Part shown: piece by piece, positions 8,738-16,797 of the stretch | Position numbering within the stretch: position 1 is the first letter of the stretch | How the letters are laid out: each line of letters begins with the position of its first letter | Source: Chitinophagaceae bacterium | GTDB lineage: Bacteria; Bacteroidota; Bacteroidia; Chitinophagales; Chitinophagaceae | Direction: 5' to 3' | Length of the DNA: 64,000 nucleotides | NCBI GenBank assembly: GCA_016710745.1 | Contig: JADJVB010000010.1 | Coordinates: 620,001 to 684,000, forward strand | Program-made: the position numbers and the translations under genes | Notes under the pieces: generated by a model | What the model saw: the letters and a program-made list of their open reading frames with translations, nothing else | Told to the model about the DNA's origin: nothing | Databases searched by the model: none

Positions 8738-9391
8738 TTAGTTAATCTTTACGGGCAGTAGCGCTTTCATATCGCCCCAGGCCATTACAATTTCGAAGCC
8801 ACCACCAGCCCGTTGACATAATAAAGTAAAGTATTCTATCGAAACATCGTTTTTAATAATTGGCAGATCAATTTCGGCAATATCTTTTGTTCTGTCGAAA
8901 TGCAATCCCCAGCTGTACAGGTTTGTATTAAAAATTATTTTCCAATTATCGGGTGAAGGAATGCAGTACATAATATAGCGGCCTGCGGCCAGATTTTTTC
9001 CGTTGATATTAACCGATTTAAAAAATTCAATTTCTGTAGCTTCATTGGCACCCAGGCGCCATTCCTGCCCAAACCTTTGTATTACATTTTCTTTTACTGT
9101 AGAATCGCCAAAAATAACCCTTCCGTTTTTTTTCGGCCGGCTGTAGATCACGCGGGCCACCGGATTGGGCATATCCGGCGTTATCATTTTTTGTTTTGGA
9201 TAATCTTCCGGAAAATAGCTCATGTCCATGGGCGATTTATCAATCGACAGAATGGAACTGTCGTTGAAAGCAACCGGAATGCGAATTGAATCGGGTTTGG
9301 GTAAAACCGTTTTTGATTTTTGCTCACAGGCAGCAAATAAAAATACGGTAAAAATAAAACCGGCAAATAAAGCGCCTTTTTTTGTAAGCAT
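8738..9391 (-). CDS. DUF2911 lipoprotein (second of a tandem pair)
   Basis: A 217-residue protein with a hydrophobic leader ending LFAAC, so the Cys at about residue 22 is a predicted lipid attachment site. The mature part is a DUF2911 domain with the conserved KSPMDMSYFPEDYP, VIYSRPKKNGRVIFG and WRLGANEATEIEF elements; the C-terminal end keeps VMAWGDMKALLPV. The domain's function is unknown. It starts 11 bases after the stop of a paralogue with the same elements, so this is a tandem duplication in one operon. The two copies differ in export: this one is a lipoprotein, the upstream one has a cleavable signal. Confidence 0.8.
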   Translation of the reverse strand: MLTKKGALFAGFIFTVFLFAACEQKSKTVLPKPDSIRIPVAFNDSSILSIDKSPMDMSYFPEDYPKQKMITPDMPNPVARVIYSRPKKNGRVIFGDSTVKENVIQRFGQEWRLGANEATEIEFFKSVNINGKNLAAGRYIMYCIPSPDNWKIIFNTNLYSWGLHFDRTKDIAEIDLPIIKNDVSIEYFTLLCQRAGGGFEIVMAWGDMKALLPVKIN

Positions 9392-9402
9392 GTTATTTCT
9401 TA

Positions 9403-9966
9403 TTAAAATACTATAGGTAAATTAAGTTTTACGTCGTCCCAGGCAATAACCAGGTCGGCGCCAATATCTGTTTTTTCAAATACCATGGCAAAAGCCTCCG
9501 TAATTTCGGTTTGCACCTGAACCGGTATCTCCACCCGAAGGAGGTCATTTTTTTCATCATATTTAAATGAACCCCAGGTATCTGTTTCTTTATTGATGAT
9601 AATGGTCCATTTTGAAGAATCGGGTATGCCGAAGAGGCTATACCGCCCTTTTTTGATTTTAGTATTATTGATCTTAACGTCGTTGAAAAATTCAATTTCA
9701 GTTGCCTCGTTGGCACCGAGTCGCCAAACTTTTCCATAATCGAGTAAGGCGCCAAATATCACCCGCCCGTTTTTTTGAGGACGGCTGTAAACAACCCTGG
9801 CAACCGGGCGCTCAGTAACTTTTTCCTGTATTTTTAAAACAGGATACCGGTTGGGATAATAACTCATATCCATCGGCGATTTATCTAATTCGGGAAATGC
9901 TGTTTGCGCCTGCAGCTCGGTGGTTGAAAAACAAAGGCAGGTAATGGCTAACAATATATACTTCAT
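9403..9966 (-). CDS. DUF2911 secreted protein (first of a tandem pair)
   Basis: A 187-residue exported protein. I start at the ATG 9964-9966, which gives a proper signal peptide (MKYILLAITCLCFS, cleavage likely after LQAQ near residue 20). The mature domain repeats the DUF2911 motifs of its neighbour: DKSPMDMSYYPNRYP, VVYSRPQKNGRVIFG, WRLGANEATEIEF and IAWDDVKLNLP. Between the third and last motif comes a strand pair with SLFGIPDSSKWTIIIN. It is 11 bases upstream of the second copy and 83 bases downstream of acpH on the same strand. Function unknown. Confidence 0.8.
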   Translation of the reverse strand: MKYILLAITCLCFSTTELQAQTAFPELDKSPMDMSYYPNRYPVLKIQEKVTERPVARVVYSRPQKNGRVIFGALLDYGKVWRLGANEATEIEFFNDVKINNTKIKKGRYSLFGIPDSSKWTIIINKETDTWGSFKYDEKNDLLRVEIPVQVQTEITEAFAMVFEKTDIGADLVIAWDDVKLNLPIVF

Positions 9967-10049
9967 ATTTTTTTGTTTAAAGATAACGAAATCAGTAAAT
10001 CCCCCGCACCATTGTGTGAATAAAAATACCCATGGTTTAGGGTTTGTTT

Positions 10050-10649
10050 TCATTTACCATGCCGCAATTCTTCGAGTTGTTTTCCCGCAAAAATTTTCAG
10101 ATCCGGGAAAAATTTGTGGTAACAAAGTTGCATGGCCTGGTAATGCTCGTTAAAAAGATCGAATGCAATTTTGCTTTCGTTCAGGTAGGCAGCCCGGCGA
10201 ACCAGGCCCCCAAAACTTTTTTCGATTGCCCATTTATGTTTGTAATTGTACAACCAGTTATATTCCTTCATACTGGGAAAAATCTTTGCGAAATAAGGGG
10301 GATATAAAGCAACATAGGGTTCCAGCATCTGATAAGTAACTGTTGCAAACTGTTGCAAACTGGTATCTCCGGGAAACTCATTTTTATCGTTTGCTAAAAA
10401 ATGGTCATACACCACATCGGCAAAGGCGCCGCTATATAAGCGGTATTGTGGCCTGAAAAATGATTTTAGTTCCCGGGTAGCATCGTGGGCATCAGTATAG
10501 TTATCAATATGGCGGTGTAGCCGGATACCAGTTTGAACCGTGCCTGGATACAAAAACTGTTTTTTACCCTTTATATAGTCACTGATCATATTACCAACCA
10601 AAATGTCGGGGTCATTAAACGATAAGTAGGCATGGGCCAGATAATTCAT
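10050..10649 (-). CDS. acpH: Acyl carrier protein phosphodiesterase
   Basis: A 199-residue protein of the AcpH family, which removes 4'-phosphopantetheine from holo-ACP to regenerate apo-ACP. The N-terminus MNYLAHAYLSFNDPDILVGN and the following MISDYIKGKK, GIRLHRHIDNYTDAH and AFADVVYDHFLAND elements are family signatures and supply the metal-binding His and Asp residues of this HD-like fold. Length is normal. It stands 83 bases upstream of the DUF2911 pair; functional connection with them is not evident. Confidence 0.88.
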   Translation of the reverse strand: MNYLAHAYLSFNDPDILVGNMISDYIKGKKQFLYPGTVQTGIRLHRHIDNYTDAHDATRELKSFFRPQYRLYSGAFADVVYDHFLANDKNEFPGDTSLQQFATVTYQMLEPYVALYPPYFAKIFPSMKEYNWLYNYKHKWAIEKSFGGLVRRAAYLNESKIAFDLFNEHYQAMQLCYHKFFPDLKIFAGKQLEELRHGK

Positions 10650-10982
10650 ATTGCTAAAGGTACTTAGTTTAAAACGGTTTTTGAAAGGCAGCGGATTGCC
10701 TGCCGATTAATAAAAAGTTAATGCCGGATTCACTTTTTAACAAGTCCATATCCACATTTGTGTTTTTTTTAAGAAATGATTACAGCAGGTATAATCAACG
10801 CCAACAAAGACGTGGGCTTCCGGGTTTTGCATAACAAAGTTACCGCCTGTAACGCCTTTGGATTTTCTTAACAAAGCTCGTGGAGTTTTGGTTTTGGTAA
10901 ACCGCCTCAACAACTATTTTTGGGTTGTAATTAAAGCTGCCAGTCATGAGGCAGTTATTGTAAACAAACAAAAAGTATAGTT
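10650..10982. other. Intergenic region, promoter side of two divergent genes
   Basis: 333 bases between acpH (minus) and the small secreted protein gene (plus). It contains a promoter for the plus-strand gene at 10915-10922. I see no ORF, hairpin with T-run, or repeat in the rest. Confidence 0.5.
10915..10922 (+). promoter_or_regulatory. Candidate promoter for the PepSY-like gene
   Basis: TATTTTTG matches TAnnTTTG. TTTG at 10893-10896 sits 18 bases upstream, near the usual -33 spacing. The implied leader before the ATG at 10983 is roughly 55 bases. Confidence 0.5.
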
Positions 10983-11429
10983 ATGAAAAAGTTTAAAAAC
11001 GTTTTAACAGCAATCGTAATGCTGTTGGCAACAAGCGCTTTTGCAACAGAACCGGTTAACGTATCACCGGTAGTAAAAGCCGCATTTGAAAATGATTTTT
11101 CCAAAGCCAGGCAGGTGATTTGGGAGAAAACAAGCGATTTTTATTTTGCATCCTTTACGCTTAATGAGGTGAAGGTAGACGCCGCCTACTCCGAAAAAGG
11201 TGAATTACTGGGTACAGCAAGAAGAATTACAACTGCACAGATGCCATTAAGCATTTCTTTAGCAATCGCTGAAAGATATGCCGGGTATACTGTTGATAAT
11301 TCGGCTGTTGAGTTAACCTTTGAAGGGGTAACCAGGTACTATGTGAAGATTGAAAACGAAATGGAGGCACTGAAGTTGAAATGTTTAAGCAACGGAGACA
11401 TGGAACTGGACCAAAGAACAAAGAAATAG
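10983..11429 (+). CDS. Small secreted PepSY-like protein
   Basis: A 148-residue exported protein: a clear signal peptide (MKKFKNVLTAIVMLLATSAFA, cleavage near residue 21) and a compact domain with KAAFENDFSKARQVIWEK, FYFASFTLNEVKVDAAY and an ending MELDQRTKK. The strand-helix pattern resembles the PepSY-like/BLIP-like small periplasmic proteins frequent in Chitinophagaceae. Function is unknown. It is monocistronic: own promoter about 60 bases upstream and a strong terminator 20 bases downstream. Confidence 0.7.
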   Translation: MKKFKNVLTAIVMLLATSAFATEPVNVSPVVKAAFENDFSKARQVIWEKTSDFYFASFTLNEVKVDAAYSEKGELLGTARRITTAQMPLSISLAIAERYAGYTVDNSAVELTFEGVTRYYVKIENEMEALKLKCLSNGDMELDQRTKK

Positions 11430-11449
11430 TGGTTTGAGTTTTGGGTGAT

Positions 11450-11478
11450 ATCCCCGGCTGATGGCCGGGGATTTTTTT
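11450..11478 (+). terminator. Rho-independent terminator after the PepSY-like gene
   Basis: Nine-base stem ATCCCCGGC/GCCGGGGAT with a 5-base loop, followed by seven T. The minus-strand gene ending at 11477 abuts it. Confidence 0.85.
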
Positions 11479-12934
11479 ATTTGGTACTTTCTGTTTTTAT
11501 CCAGTTCGCTATAAGCTCAAGCGTGGCCGTATCAAAACTTTCTTCCAACCCGCCATACTCTTCCACCGTGCAGGTTTTGCAGTGTTGAAATAAGTGATTT
11601 AAACCCGGTATTTCCAGTACCTTGAAATTTTTATTTTTATTTTTTTCCAGGGTGGACTGAATGCCTGCCAGGTTATATTTTGCCGCCACCTGGATATCTT
11701 TTTCGCCGTTTAAGGCCAGTACCGCGCAATTGGTTTTCGACAGGTAATCCTGTGGGTTCATTTTCATAAAATGTTTAAACCAGGGATTCATCAGGTCTCT
11801 TATAAAAGCATTTGCAAATGCAGTAATATCTTTTTCCGATTCAACACCTGTTGTGTTTTTTACCATAAGTGGAGATTTACCCACCTGCCATTTTTTAAAA
11901 ATATCAAAGACCAGCTTTGATGCAGTAGCAGAGTCTTTTGCACTGACTATCGCTGTTACTGTATTTTTGTATAGGGGCCGGTACTGATCTATATCCGATT
12001 TTTCTAACCCATTTGATGACATTACATCAGCACTTTGCTGTTCCATCATTTCCAGGATTGGAATACCCGGACCTGCCAGTAAAACGACAAACGTTACGTC
12101 ATTCCTCTGGGAAGCCACCATAGGAGCTATGAGCCCCCCTTCGCTATGACCAATGAGGCCAATGTGGTCAACGTCTACATCAGTTCGGGTTTTCAGGTAA
12201 GCAATGCCTGCCGCTACATCTTCTGCAAAATCTGAAGTAGTCGATTTATTGAAATCACCTGTGGTTTTGCCCATTCCCCTGTCATCAACCCTTAAAACGG
12301 CGATTCCTTGTCGGGTTAAATGATCGGCTATCACAGCAAAAGGTTTGTGACCAAAAATGGATTCATCCCGGTCTTGTTTTCCACTGCCGCTTATTAAAAT
12401 AACGGTTGGATAAATGGGTGCCCTGAAATAATCTACGCCCGGTTCGGGTAAAGGAACGGTGAATGTGGCGCCAAATTGAATTGACTTATCGGCGTTTGCG
12501 TAAATGATATCTTCCGATTTATAAGAAAAAGGGGGCTTTGGCGTTTGGGGCCGTTTCATTTCTTTAACCGTCGAAACATCGCTGGTTTTTTTCAGGTCTA
12601 ACGCCAGTACAGCGCCAGACTGATACATGTTTCCCGTGATTTCTCTTTTATTATTGTTCAGCTTGCCTGCATAACTTCCTTTTATAACCGGGATCAAAAT
12701 AATAACACTATCCTCTTTTACGATAACATCGCTGCAGGCGATTCCAAAAGCCTGTTGTTTGGGGCTGTCGAATGTGGCACCGTAGTTGTCCACGTTGTAT
12801 TTCGAAAGATGAAAAATGATGGGTAGTTCGGTACCCTGTACTATAGCTGCACCTTCCCAATCGCCAACCAGGGACTGGCCAAAAATTGCCGTAGTAGTAA
12901 CGAGGGCGAAGAACGAAAAAAACAGTTTGATCAT
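11477..12934 (-). CDS. Secreted alpha/beta hydrolase
   Basis: A 485-residue exported protein. Signal peptide at 1-19 (ends AIFGQ), then a beta-rich N-terminal domain of about 120 residues starting LVGDWEGAAIVQG, then an alpha/beta hydrolase fold. Visible are the ISGSGKQDRDES oxyanion region, VLRVDDRGMGKTTG, the nucleophile elbow GLIGHSEGGLIAP, and a late GLNHLF His. It fits peptidase S9/esterase-like hydrolases; the substrate is unknown. It is the last gene of a likely three-gene operon with an ArsR-type repressor and an SdpI-like protein (10-base gap to the latter). Confidence 0.8.
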   Translation of the reverse strand: MIKLFFSFFALVTTTAIFGQSLVGDWEGAAIVQGTELPIIFHLSKYNVDNYGATFDSPKQQAFGIACSDVIVKEDSVIILIPVIKGSYAGKLNNNKREITGNMYQSGAVLALDLKKTSDVSTVKEMKRPQTPKPPFSYKSEDIIYANADKSIQFGATFTVPLPEPGVDYFRAPIYPTVILISGSGKQDRDESIFGHKPFAVIADHLTRQGIAVLRVDDRGMGKTTGDFNKSTTSDFAEDVAAGIAYLKTRTDVDVDHIGLIGHSEGGLIAPMVASQRNDVTFVVLLAGPGIPILEMMEQQSADVMSSNGLEKSDIDQYRPLYKNTVTAIVSAKDSATASKLVFDIFKKWQVGKSPLMVKNTTGVESEKDITAFANAFIRDLMNPWFKHFMKMNPQDYLSKTNCAVLALNGEKDIQVAAKYNLAGIQSTLEKNKNKNFKVLEIPGLNHLFQHCKTCTVEEYGGLEESFDTATLELIANWIKTESTK

Positions 12935-12944
12935 GATAAATAGT

Positions 12945-13613
12945 TTAGGTATTGCGTTGACGCTTTCTGAAATGATTATACGAAAACAGGATGGGTACGA
13001 TTGTCATGATTGACACCACTACAAAAAATACGATGAATAATATTTTCGTTGTAAGGATCAACGATAAAAATGCCAGCAGGAGCCCGCCGATGAACCACAC
13101 CTTACTGGCTAACTGGTGTGTTTTTCGCCAGTTGTCCTCATTCTCCAGGGCCCAGGGAATTCGAAAGCCTGCGAAATAATTGGGTTTGATGCTGTGTAAC
13201 AGGTTACCGATATACGCAAAGAACAATCCCAGTCCACAGAGCATCAGGGATATGCCGGCAATCTTCCCCACCAGTGATGAATAAATAATAAAAATGGAAA
13301 TAAATGACAGAAAGATCAGCATCACCACAGATAGCTTCCGCATCAGCGACGCATTTTTTTCGGTGTATTTCTTTTTAGGGTCAATTTTATGAATATTGCG
13401 CAGCAGAAAATAGGTGAGCAAGCCCACAATACTCACGATCAGCGGACCAAATATAATCTCTGTTTTTTTGCCAAATTTGTCCGGCGTACCATCTATCCCA
13501 AAATGGGTGGCGATAGTTTGCGGTAACTCATTCCATACAAAGGCCAGGTAAGCCCAGGGGATCGCCAGTACAATAAACGGCAGCACCAGATAAAATAATT
13601 TTGACTGTTTCAT
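12945..13613 (-). CDS. SdpI-like membrane protein (DUF1648 plus SdpI domain)
   Basis: A 222-residue integral membrane protein. The N-terminal DUF1648 part has a first span at about 8-27 and the motif LPQTIATHFGIDGTPDKFG. A second span lies near residues 52-70. The C-terminal SdpI part has spans near 93-112, 117-137, 166-185 and 190-210, with FAGFRIPWALENEDNWRKTH, the usual SdpI signature. In Bacillus subtilis SdpI gives immunity to the SdpC toxin and sequesters the repressor SdpR at the membrane. Here an SdpR-like ArsR gene lies 8 bases upstream, so the pair is conserved, but no SdpC-like toxin gene is visible. The role as immunity/signal protein is inference. Confidence 0.85.
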   Translation of the reverse strand: MKQSKLFYLVLPFIVLAIPWAYLAFVWNELPQTIATHFGIDGTPDKFGKKTEIIFGPLIVSIVGLLTYFLLRNIHKIDPKKKYTEKNASLMRKLSVVMLIFLSFISIFIIYSSLVGKIAGISLMLCGLGLFFAYIGNLLHSIKPNYFAGFRIPWALENEDNWRKTHQLASKVWFIGGLLLAFLSLILTTKILFIVFFVVVSIMTIVPILFSYNHFRKRQRNT

Positions 13614-13621
13614 ATGCCTGA

Positions 13622-13876
13622 TTATTTTTTAAATGTCATTAACCATTTCACGATCTCATCCATGACAGTAGTGTTCAGTGAATAAAAGATAAACTGCCCC
13701 TCCTTGGTCGCGTTTACCAGGCCAGCCTGTTTCAGCAAATCCAGGTGATGCGAAATGCTGGGTTTACTGATATCAAACTGGTCGGCAATATCGCCTGCCG
13801 TGAGATCTCCCTTTTTAAGCAGCTCAAGTATTTCCCGCCGGGTTCCATCATTCAATGCTTTAAAAAAGGGATTCAT
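13622..13876 (-). CDS. ArsR/SdpR-type winged-helix repressor
   Basis: An 84-residue DNA-binding protein consisting almost wholly of one winged helix-turn-helix: FKALNDGTRREILELLKKGD, then LTAGDIADQFDISKPSISHH as recognition unit (about residues 25-44) and a wing at VNATKEGQFIFYSL. No Cys metal site is present, so it is not a metal sensor. Size, sequence and position next to an SdpI-like gene fit the autorepressor SdpR. A perfect 7-base inverted repeat 16 bases upstream of its ATG is a candidate operator, suggesting autoregulation of the three-gene operon (13876 to 11477). Confidence 0.87.
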   Translation of the reverse strand: MNPFFKALNDGTRREILELLKKGDLTAGDIADQFDISKPSISHHLDLLKQAGLVNATKEGQFIFYSLNTTVMDEIVKWLMTFKK

Positions 13877-13891
13877 TCGCTATGTTTATAT

Positions 13892-13911
13892 ATTTAGACA
13901 AATATCTAAAT
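13892..13911 (-). promoter_or_regulatory. Candidate operator of the ArsR-sdpI-hydrolase operon
   Basis: Perfect inverted repeat ATTTAGA-N6-TCTAAAT centred about 25 bases upstream of the repressor's ATG, in a very AT-rich stretch. Position and dyad symmetry fit the binding site of a dimeric ArsR-type repressor. Confidence 0.55.
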
Positions 13912-13961
13912 AATAATTTAAAAACGCAAATTTTCAGGAAGAAATTTTTTAAAAAGCAGAG

Positions 13962-15308
13962 TTATCGCCCGGGCATGGGTACTACAGGCAGACTTTCATT
14001 TCCGTTTTCATTTACCGCCTGGACAGCGAAAAAATAATTGTCTTTCGAAAAGGGCAACCGTATATCTGTTTCGGTTGTAAAATATTTCTTTTGCCAGAAA
14101 GCGCTGGTTGTTTCTCTCACCAATACATAATAGCCTTTTGTTTTTCCGGTGGCAGGCGCGTTCCAGCTCAGTGAACTGAAGTTGGTTAATTTCCTTACTT
14201 CAATTTTTACCGAATCGGGCCTGGATGGGGCTTTGGCCAGGTTCGCTAAATTAGCCAGGTTTACAGCTGTGTTTTTACGAAGGTATTCATAGTCGATATA
14301 TTCTTCGAGGTCGCCGTATTTAATGCCATTCTCTTTCCTTACATCCTGGTGTTGGCGTGTATAATTTTCGTTCATTTCGGTGATCCTGACAGCAGCAAAG
14401 CCGCGCTGCACATAAGGGGTATGATCGCCGCCGCGTAAAAAGCGGTCGTTTCGGTAAATTAAAACCAGTTCGATATGGTCTACATAGCGCTCGCCAACTT
14501 CTTTAACATAACGTGCAAGCTGGCGTGATTTTCCATCATTCTCCAAACCCAAGTTACGTGTGTTGGCAGCCACTTTCTCTGTTTCATAAGCAGGAATGCC
14601 TTCGCTGAATACACGAACTTTTGTATTGTTGATGATATTGGTTTCGTTGCTGTTGTTGCTGCCCATGATATCATTGTTTAATACAGCCTCAATTTGCCAG
14701 CTTTCATTTTTTGCCTTTTCGCTCATGAATGTTGAACCCAGCAGGCCCTGTTCTTCTCCGCTAACGGCAACAAATATAATGGTGGCCGGAAAATTATTTT
14801 TACTCATGATGCGGGCGCACTCAATTACAGCTGCCGTGCCGCTGCCATCGTCGTTGGCACCGGGTGCATCGCCGATACGTTCGGTAGGACTGCTGCGCAT
14901 ATTATCTAAATGACCGCTGATGATGAAAATGCGTTTATCATCCGGATCCGTACCTTTTAAAGTGGCCACTACGTTTCCAAGGAGCGTAGTAACATCTATT
15001 CGTTTTCCATTTGGTTGCAAAGTAGTGGTATCAATAAAGGCAGATAATCGGCCATTTGATTTTTTTGCAAATTCGTTGAATTTGGCGAGTACCCAGTTAC
15101 GGGCGGCTCCAATACCCCGTTTGGAATCGCTTTGTATGCTTAAGGTATTGCGGGTACCAAAAGCCACCATTGTTCTGATATAGGATTGTAAGGAGTCGGG
15201 AGAAACTTCAAGCACCATTTTCTCAATATCCGCATCACGTAGTATGGTGGTTTGCGAGAAAGCAATATTGAAATAAATCAGAAAAACAGGAATCAGACAG
15301 TGTTTCAT
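13962..15308 (-). CDS. Secreted M28 family metallopeptidase with C-terminal FnIII-like domain
   Basis: A 448-residue exported zinc aminopeptidase-type protein. Signal peptide at 1-18. The di-zinc site residues are visible in order: His in ISGHLDNMR, Asp in PGANDDGSGTAA, Glu-Glu in VSGEEQGLLGS, Asp in LNNDIMGSNN and His in RGGDHTPYVQRGF. After about residue 355 comes a beta domain of about 90 residues with LTNFSSLSWNAPATGKTKGY and YFFAVQAVNENGNESLP, which looks like a fibronectin type III module. It would trim peptides in the periplasm or outside. Transcribed alone; the upstream gap contains palindromic repeats. Confidence 0.87.
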   Translation of the reverse strand: MKHCLIPVFLIYFNIAFSQTTILRDADIEKMVLEVSPDSLQSYIRTMVAFGTRNTLSIQSDSKRGIGAARNWVLAKFNEFAKKSNGRLSAFIDTTTLQPNGKRIDVTTLLGNVVATLKGTDPDDKRIFIISGHLDNMRSSPTERIGDAPGANDDGSGTAAVIECARIMSKNNFPATIIFVAVSGEEQGLLGSTFMSEKAKNESWQIEAVLNNDIMGSNNSNETNIINNTKVRVFSEGIPAYETEKVAANTRNLGLENDGKSRQLARYVKEVGERYVDHIELVLIYRNDRFLRGGDHTPYVQRGFAAVRITEMNENYTRQHQDVRKENGIKYGDLEEYIDYEYLRKNTAVNLANLANLAKAPSRPDSVKIEVRKLTNFSSLSWNAPATGKTKGYYVLVRETTSAFWQKKYFTTETDIRLPFSKDNYFFAVQAVNENGNESLPVVPMPGR

Positions 15309-15350
15309 ATATCAGGTTTGAAATTAAATATACAAAGAAAGCTGTGTACA

Positions 15351-15574
15351 CGGTCCGACGACCTCGCCCAACCGTGAATCCTGTTCGGAGGTACCCCGGT
15401 CTGACGCCATCGTCTGACCGAGGACCTTGCATTTTGGTCAAGAGAGGGATTCAATCCACTTAACTGTATAACCAGTTACGAAGATCCCGGTTGACCATGG
15501 GAGATACTTCTTGGTCAGACGAGGTCGTCAGACCATGTGATCGGCTTTTCCTGTCTGACGCCTTCGTTTGACCC
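15351..15574. repeat. Four degenerate REP-like palindromes
   Basis: Copies at 15351-15374, 15397-15420, 15512-15535 and 15552-15574. The pattern is GGTCNGACG, four variable bases, CGTCNGACC. In the two best copies the arms pair except for one central mismatch at the same position (T/T or A/A). A fifth copy lies at 24223-24248. Confidence 0.65.
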
Positions 15575-15599
15575 GGGAACCGGGTTAAAAAAATAAAAT

Positions 15600-15607
15600 T
15601 ACATTTG
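15600..15607 (+). promoter_or_regulatory. Candidate -7 box for the deoxyhypusine-synthase-like gene
   Basis: TACATTTG matches TAnnTTTG, 38 bases upstream of the ATG at 15646. No TTG at ideal spacing was found; TTTG at 15567-15570 is 29 bases away. Confidence 0.45.
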
Positions 15608-15645
15608 CAGCTTACTAGTCAATCAAATCAAAGAAAAAAAACATC

Positions 15646-16620
15646 ATGAGCAAAGGACCTGTTTCAAATTTTATTGAGCATCATTACCGGCATTTTAATG
15701 CAGCGGCTTTAATAGACGCCGCCAAAGGATATGTAACCCACCTGGACGAAGGTGGAAAAATGATGATCACCCTGGCCGGCGCCATGAGTACGGCAGAGCT
15801 AGGGTTAAGCCTCGCTGAAATGATACGCCAGGATAAAGTGAGCATCATCAGCTGTACCGGCGCCAACCTGGAGGAAGATATCATGAACCTGGTGGCACAT
15901 AGTCATTACAAAAGAGTGCCTAATTACCGGGATCTGAGTCCGCAGGAAGAATGGGACCTGCTCGAAAATCATTATAACCGGGTTACCGATACCTGTATTC
16001 CGGAAGAGGAAGCATTTAGAAGATTACAACAACATATTCATAAAATCTGGAAAGATGCGGATGATAAAGGGGAGCGATATTTTCCACATGAGTATATGTA
16101 CAAGATGTTGCTGAGCGGCGTATTGGAACAATATTATGAGATAGACCCAAAGAACAGCTGGATGCTGGCAGCGGCTCAAAAAAATATTCCGATCGTGGTG
16201 CCGGGATGGGAAGATAGCACCATGGGAAATATTTTTGCTTCCTACATCATCAAAAACGAAATGAAAGCCACTACCATGAGGAGTGGCATTGAATATATGG
16301 TTTGGCTGGCCGATTGGTATCGTAACAATTCAAGTGGAAAGGGCGTTGGTTTTTTCCAGATCGGTGGCGGTATTGCCGGCGATTTCCCGATCTGTGTGGT
16401 ACCGATGATGTACCAGGACCTGGAGTGGCATGATGTGCCGTTCTGGAGTTATTTTTGCCAGATCAGTGATTCAACAACTTCATATGGTTCGTACTCGGGT
16501 GCAGTACCTAACGAAAAAATTACCTGGGGTAAGCTGGATATTCATACACCAAAATTTATTGTAGAGAGTGATGCTACGATCGTGGCACCGTTGATATTTG
16601 CGTGGATATTGGGTTGGTGA
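15646..16620 (+). CDS. Deoxyhypusine synthase family protein
   Basis: A 324-residue cytoplasmic NAD-dependent enzyme of the deoxyhypusine synthase fold. The N-terminal half has MITLAGAMSTAELGLSLAEM and ISCTGANLEEDIMNLV, the NAD-site segments. The C-terminal half contains FFQIGGGIAGDF and SGAVPNEKITWGKLDI, in which Lys296 aligns with the catalytic lysine of eukaryotic/archaeal enzymes (WGK motif); ESDATIVAPLIFA follows. In those organisms the enzyme modifies eIF5A, which bacteria lack, so the bacterial relatives must do something else, such as polyamine (homospermidine-like) chemistry. The exact reaction is not determined here. Followed by a tandem repeat and a bidirectional terminator. Confidence 0.85.
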   Translation: MSKGPVSNFIEHHYRHFNAAALIDAAKGYVTHLDEGGKMMITLAGAMSTAELGLSLAEMIRQDKVSIISCTGANLEEDIMNLVAHSHYKRVPNYRDLSPQEEWDLLENHYNRVTDTCIPEEEAFRRLQQHIHKIWKDADDKGERYFPHEYMYKMLLSGVLEQYYEIDPKNSWMLAAAQKNIPIVVPGWEDSTMGNIFASYIIKNEMKATTMRSGIEYMVWLADWYRNNSSGKGVGFFQIGGGIAGDFPICVVPMMYQDLEWHDVPFWSYFCQISDSTTSYGSYSGAVPNEKITWGKLDIHTPKFIVESDATIVAPLIFAWILGW

Positions 16621-16631
16621 GTTATTCATGA

Positions 16632-16786
16632 GACGGAGTCTCAGAGCCAGAGCATCCTCGTCTGAGACGAGGACGAGAAAAGTGGACGGAGTCTCAAAGT
16701 CAGAGCATCCTCGTCAGAGACGAGGACGGGAAAAGTGGACGGAGTCTCAGAGCCAGGGCATCCTCGTCAGAGACGAGGACGAGAAA
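16632..16786. repeat. 53-bp tandem repeat, three copies
   Basis: Units start at 16632, 16685 and 16738, each beginning GACGGAGTCTC; the last is a few bases short. Copies differ at few positions. Each contains the hairpin CCTCGTC-TGA/AGA-GACGAGG. The period is not a multiple of three, and the unit carries no stable reading frame of its own, so it is treated as non-coding. Confidence 0.85.
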
Positions 16787-16797
16787 GACCCAAAAAT

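Larger units (their letters stand above)
15309..15645. other. Intergenic region with palindromic repeats
   Basis: 337 bases between the M28 gene (minus) and the deoxyhypusine-synthase-like gene (plus). It holds four degenerate copies of a 24-base palindrome (15351-15574) and a promoter box at 15600. No coding sequence with support was found. Confidence 0.6.

Noticed and set aside
16632..16786. Possible CRISPR array
   Set aside because: Units are directly adjacent with no unique spacers; only three copies and no cas genes.
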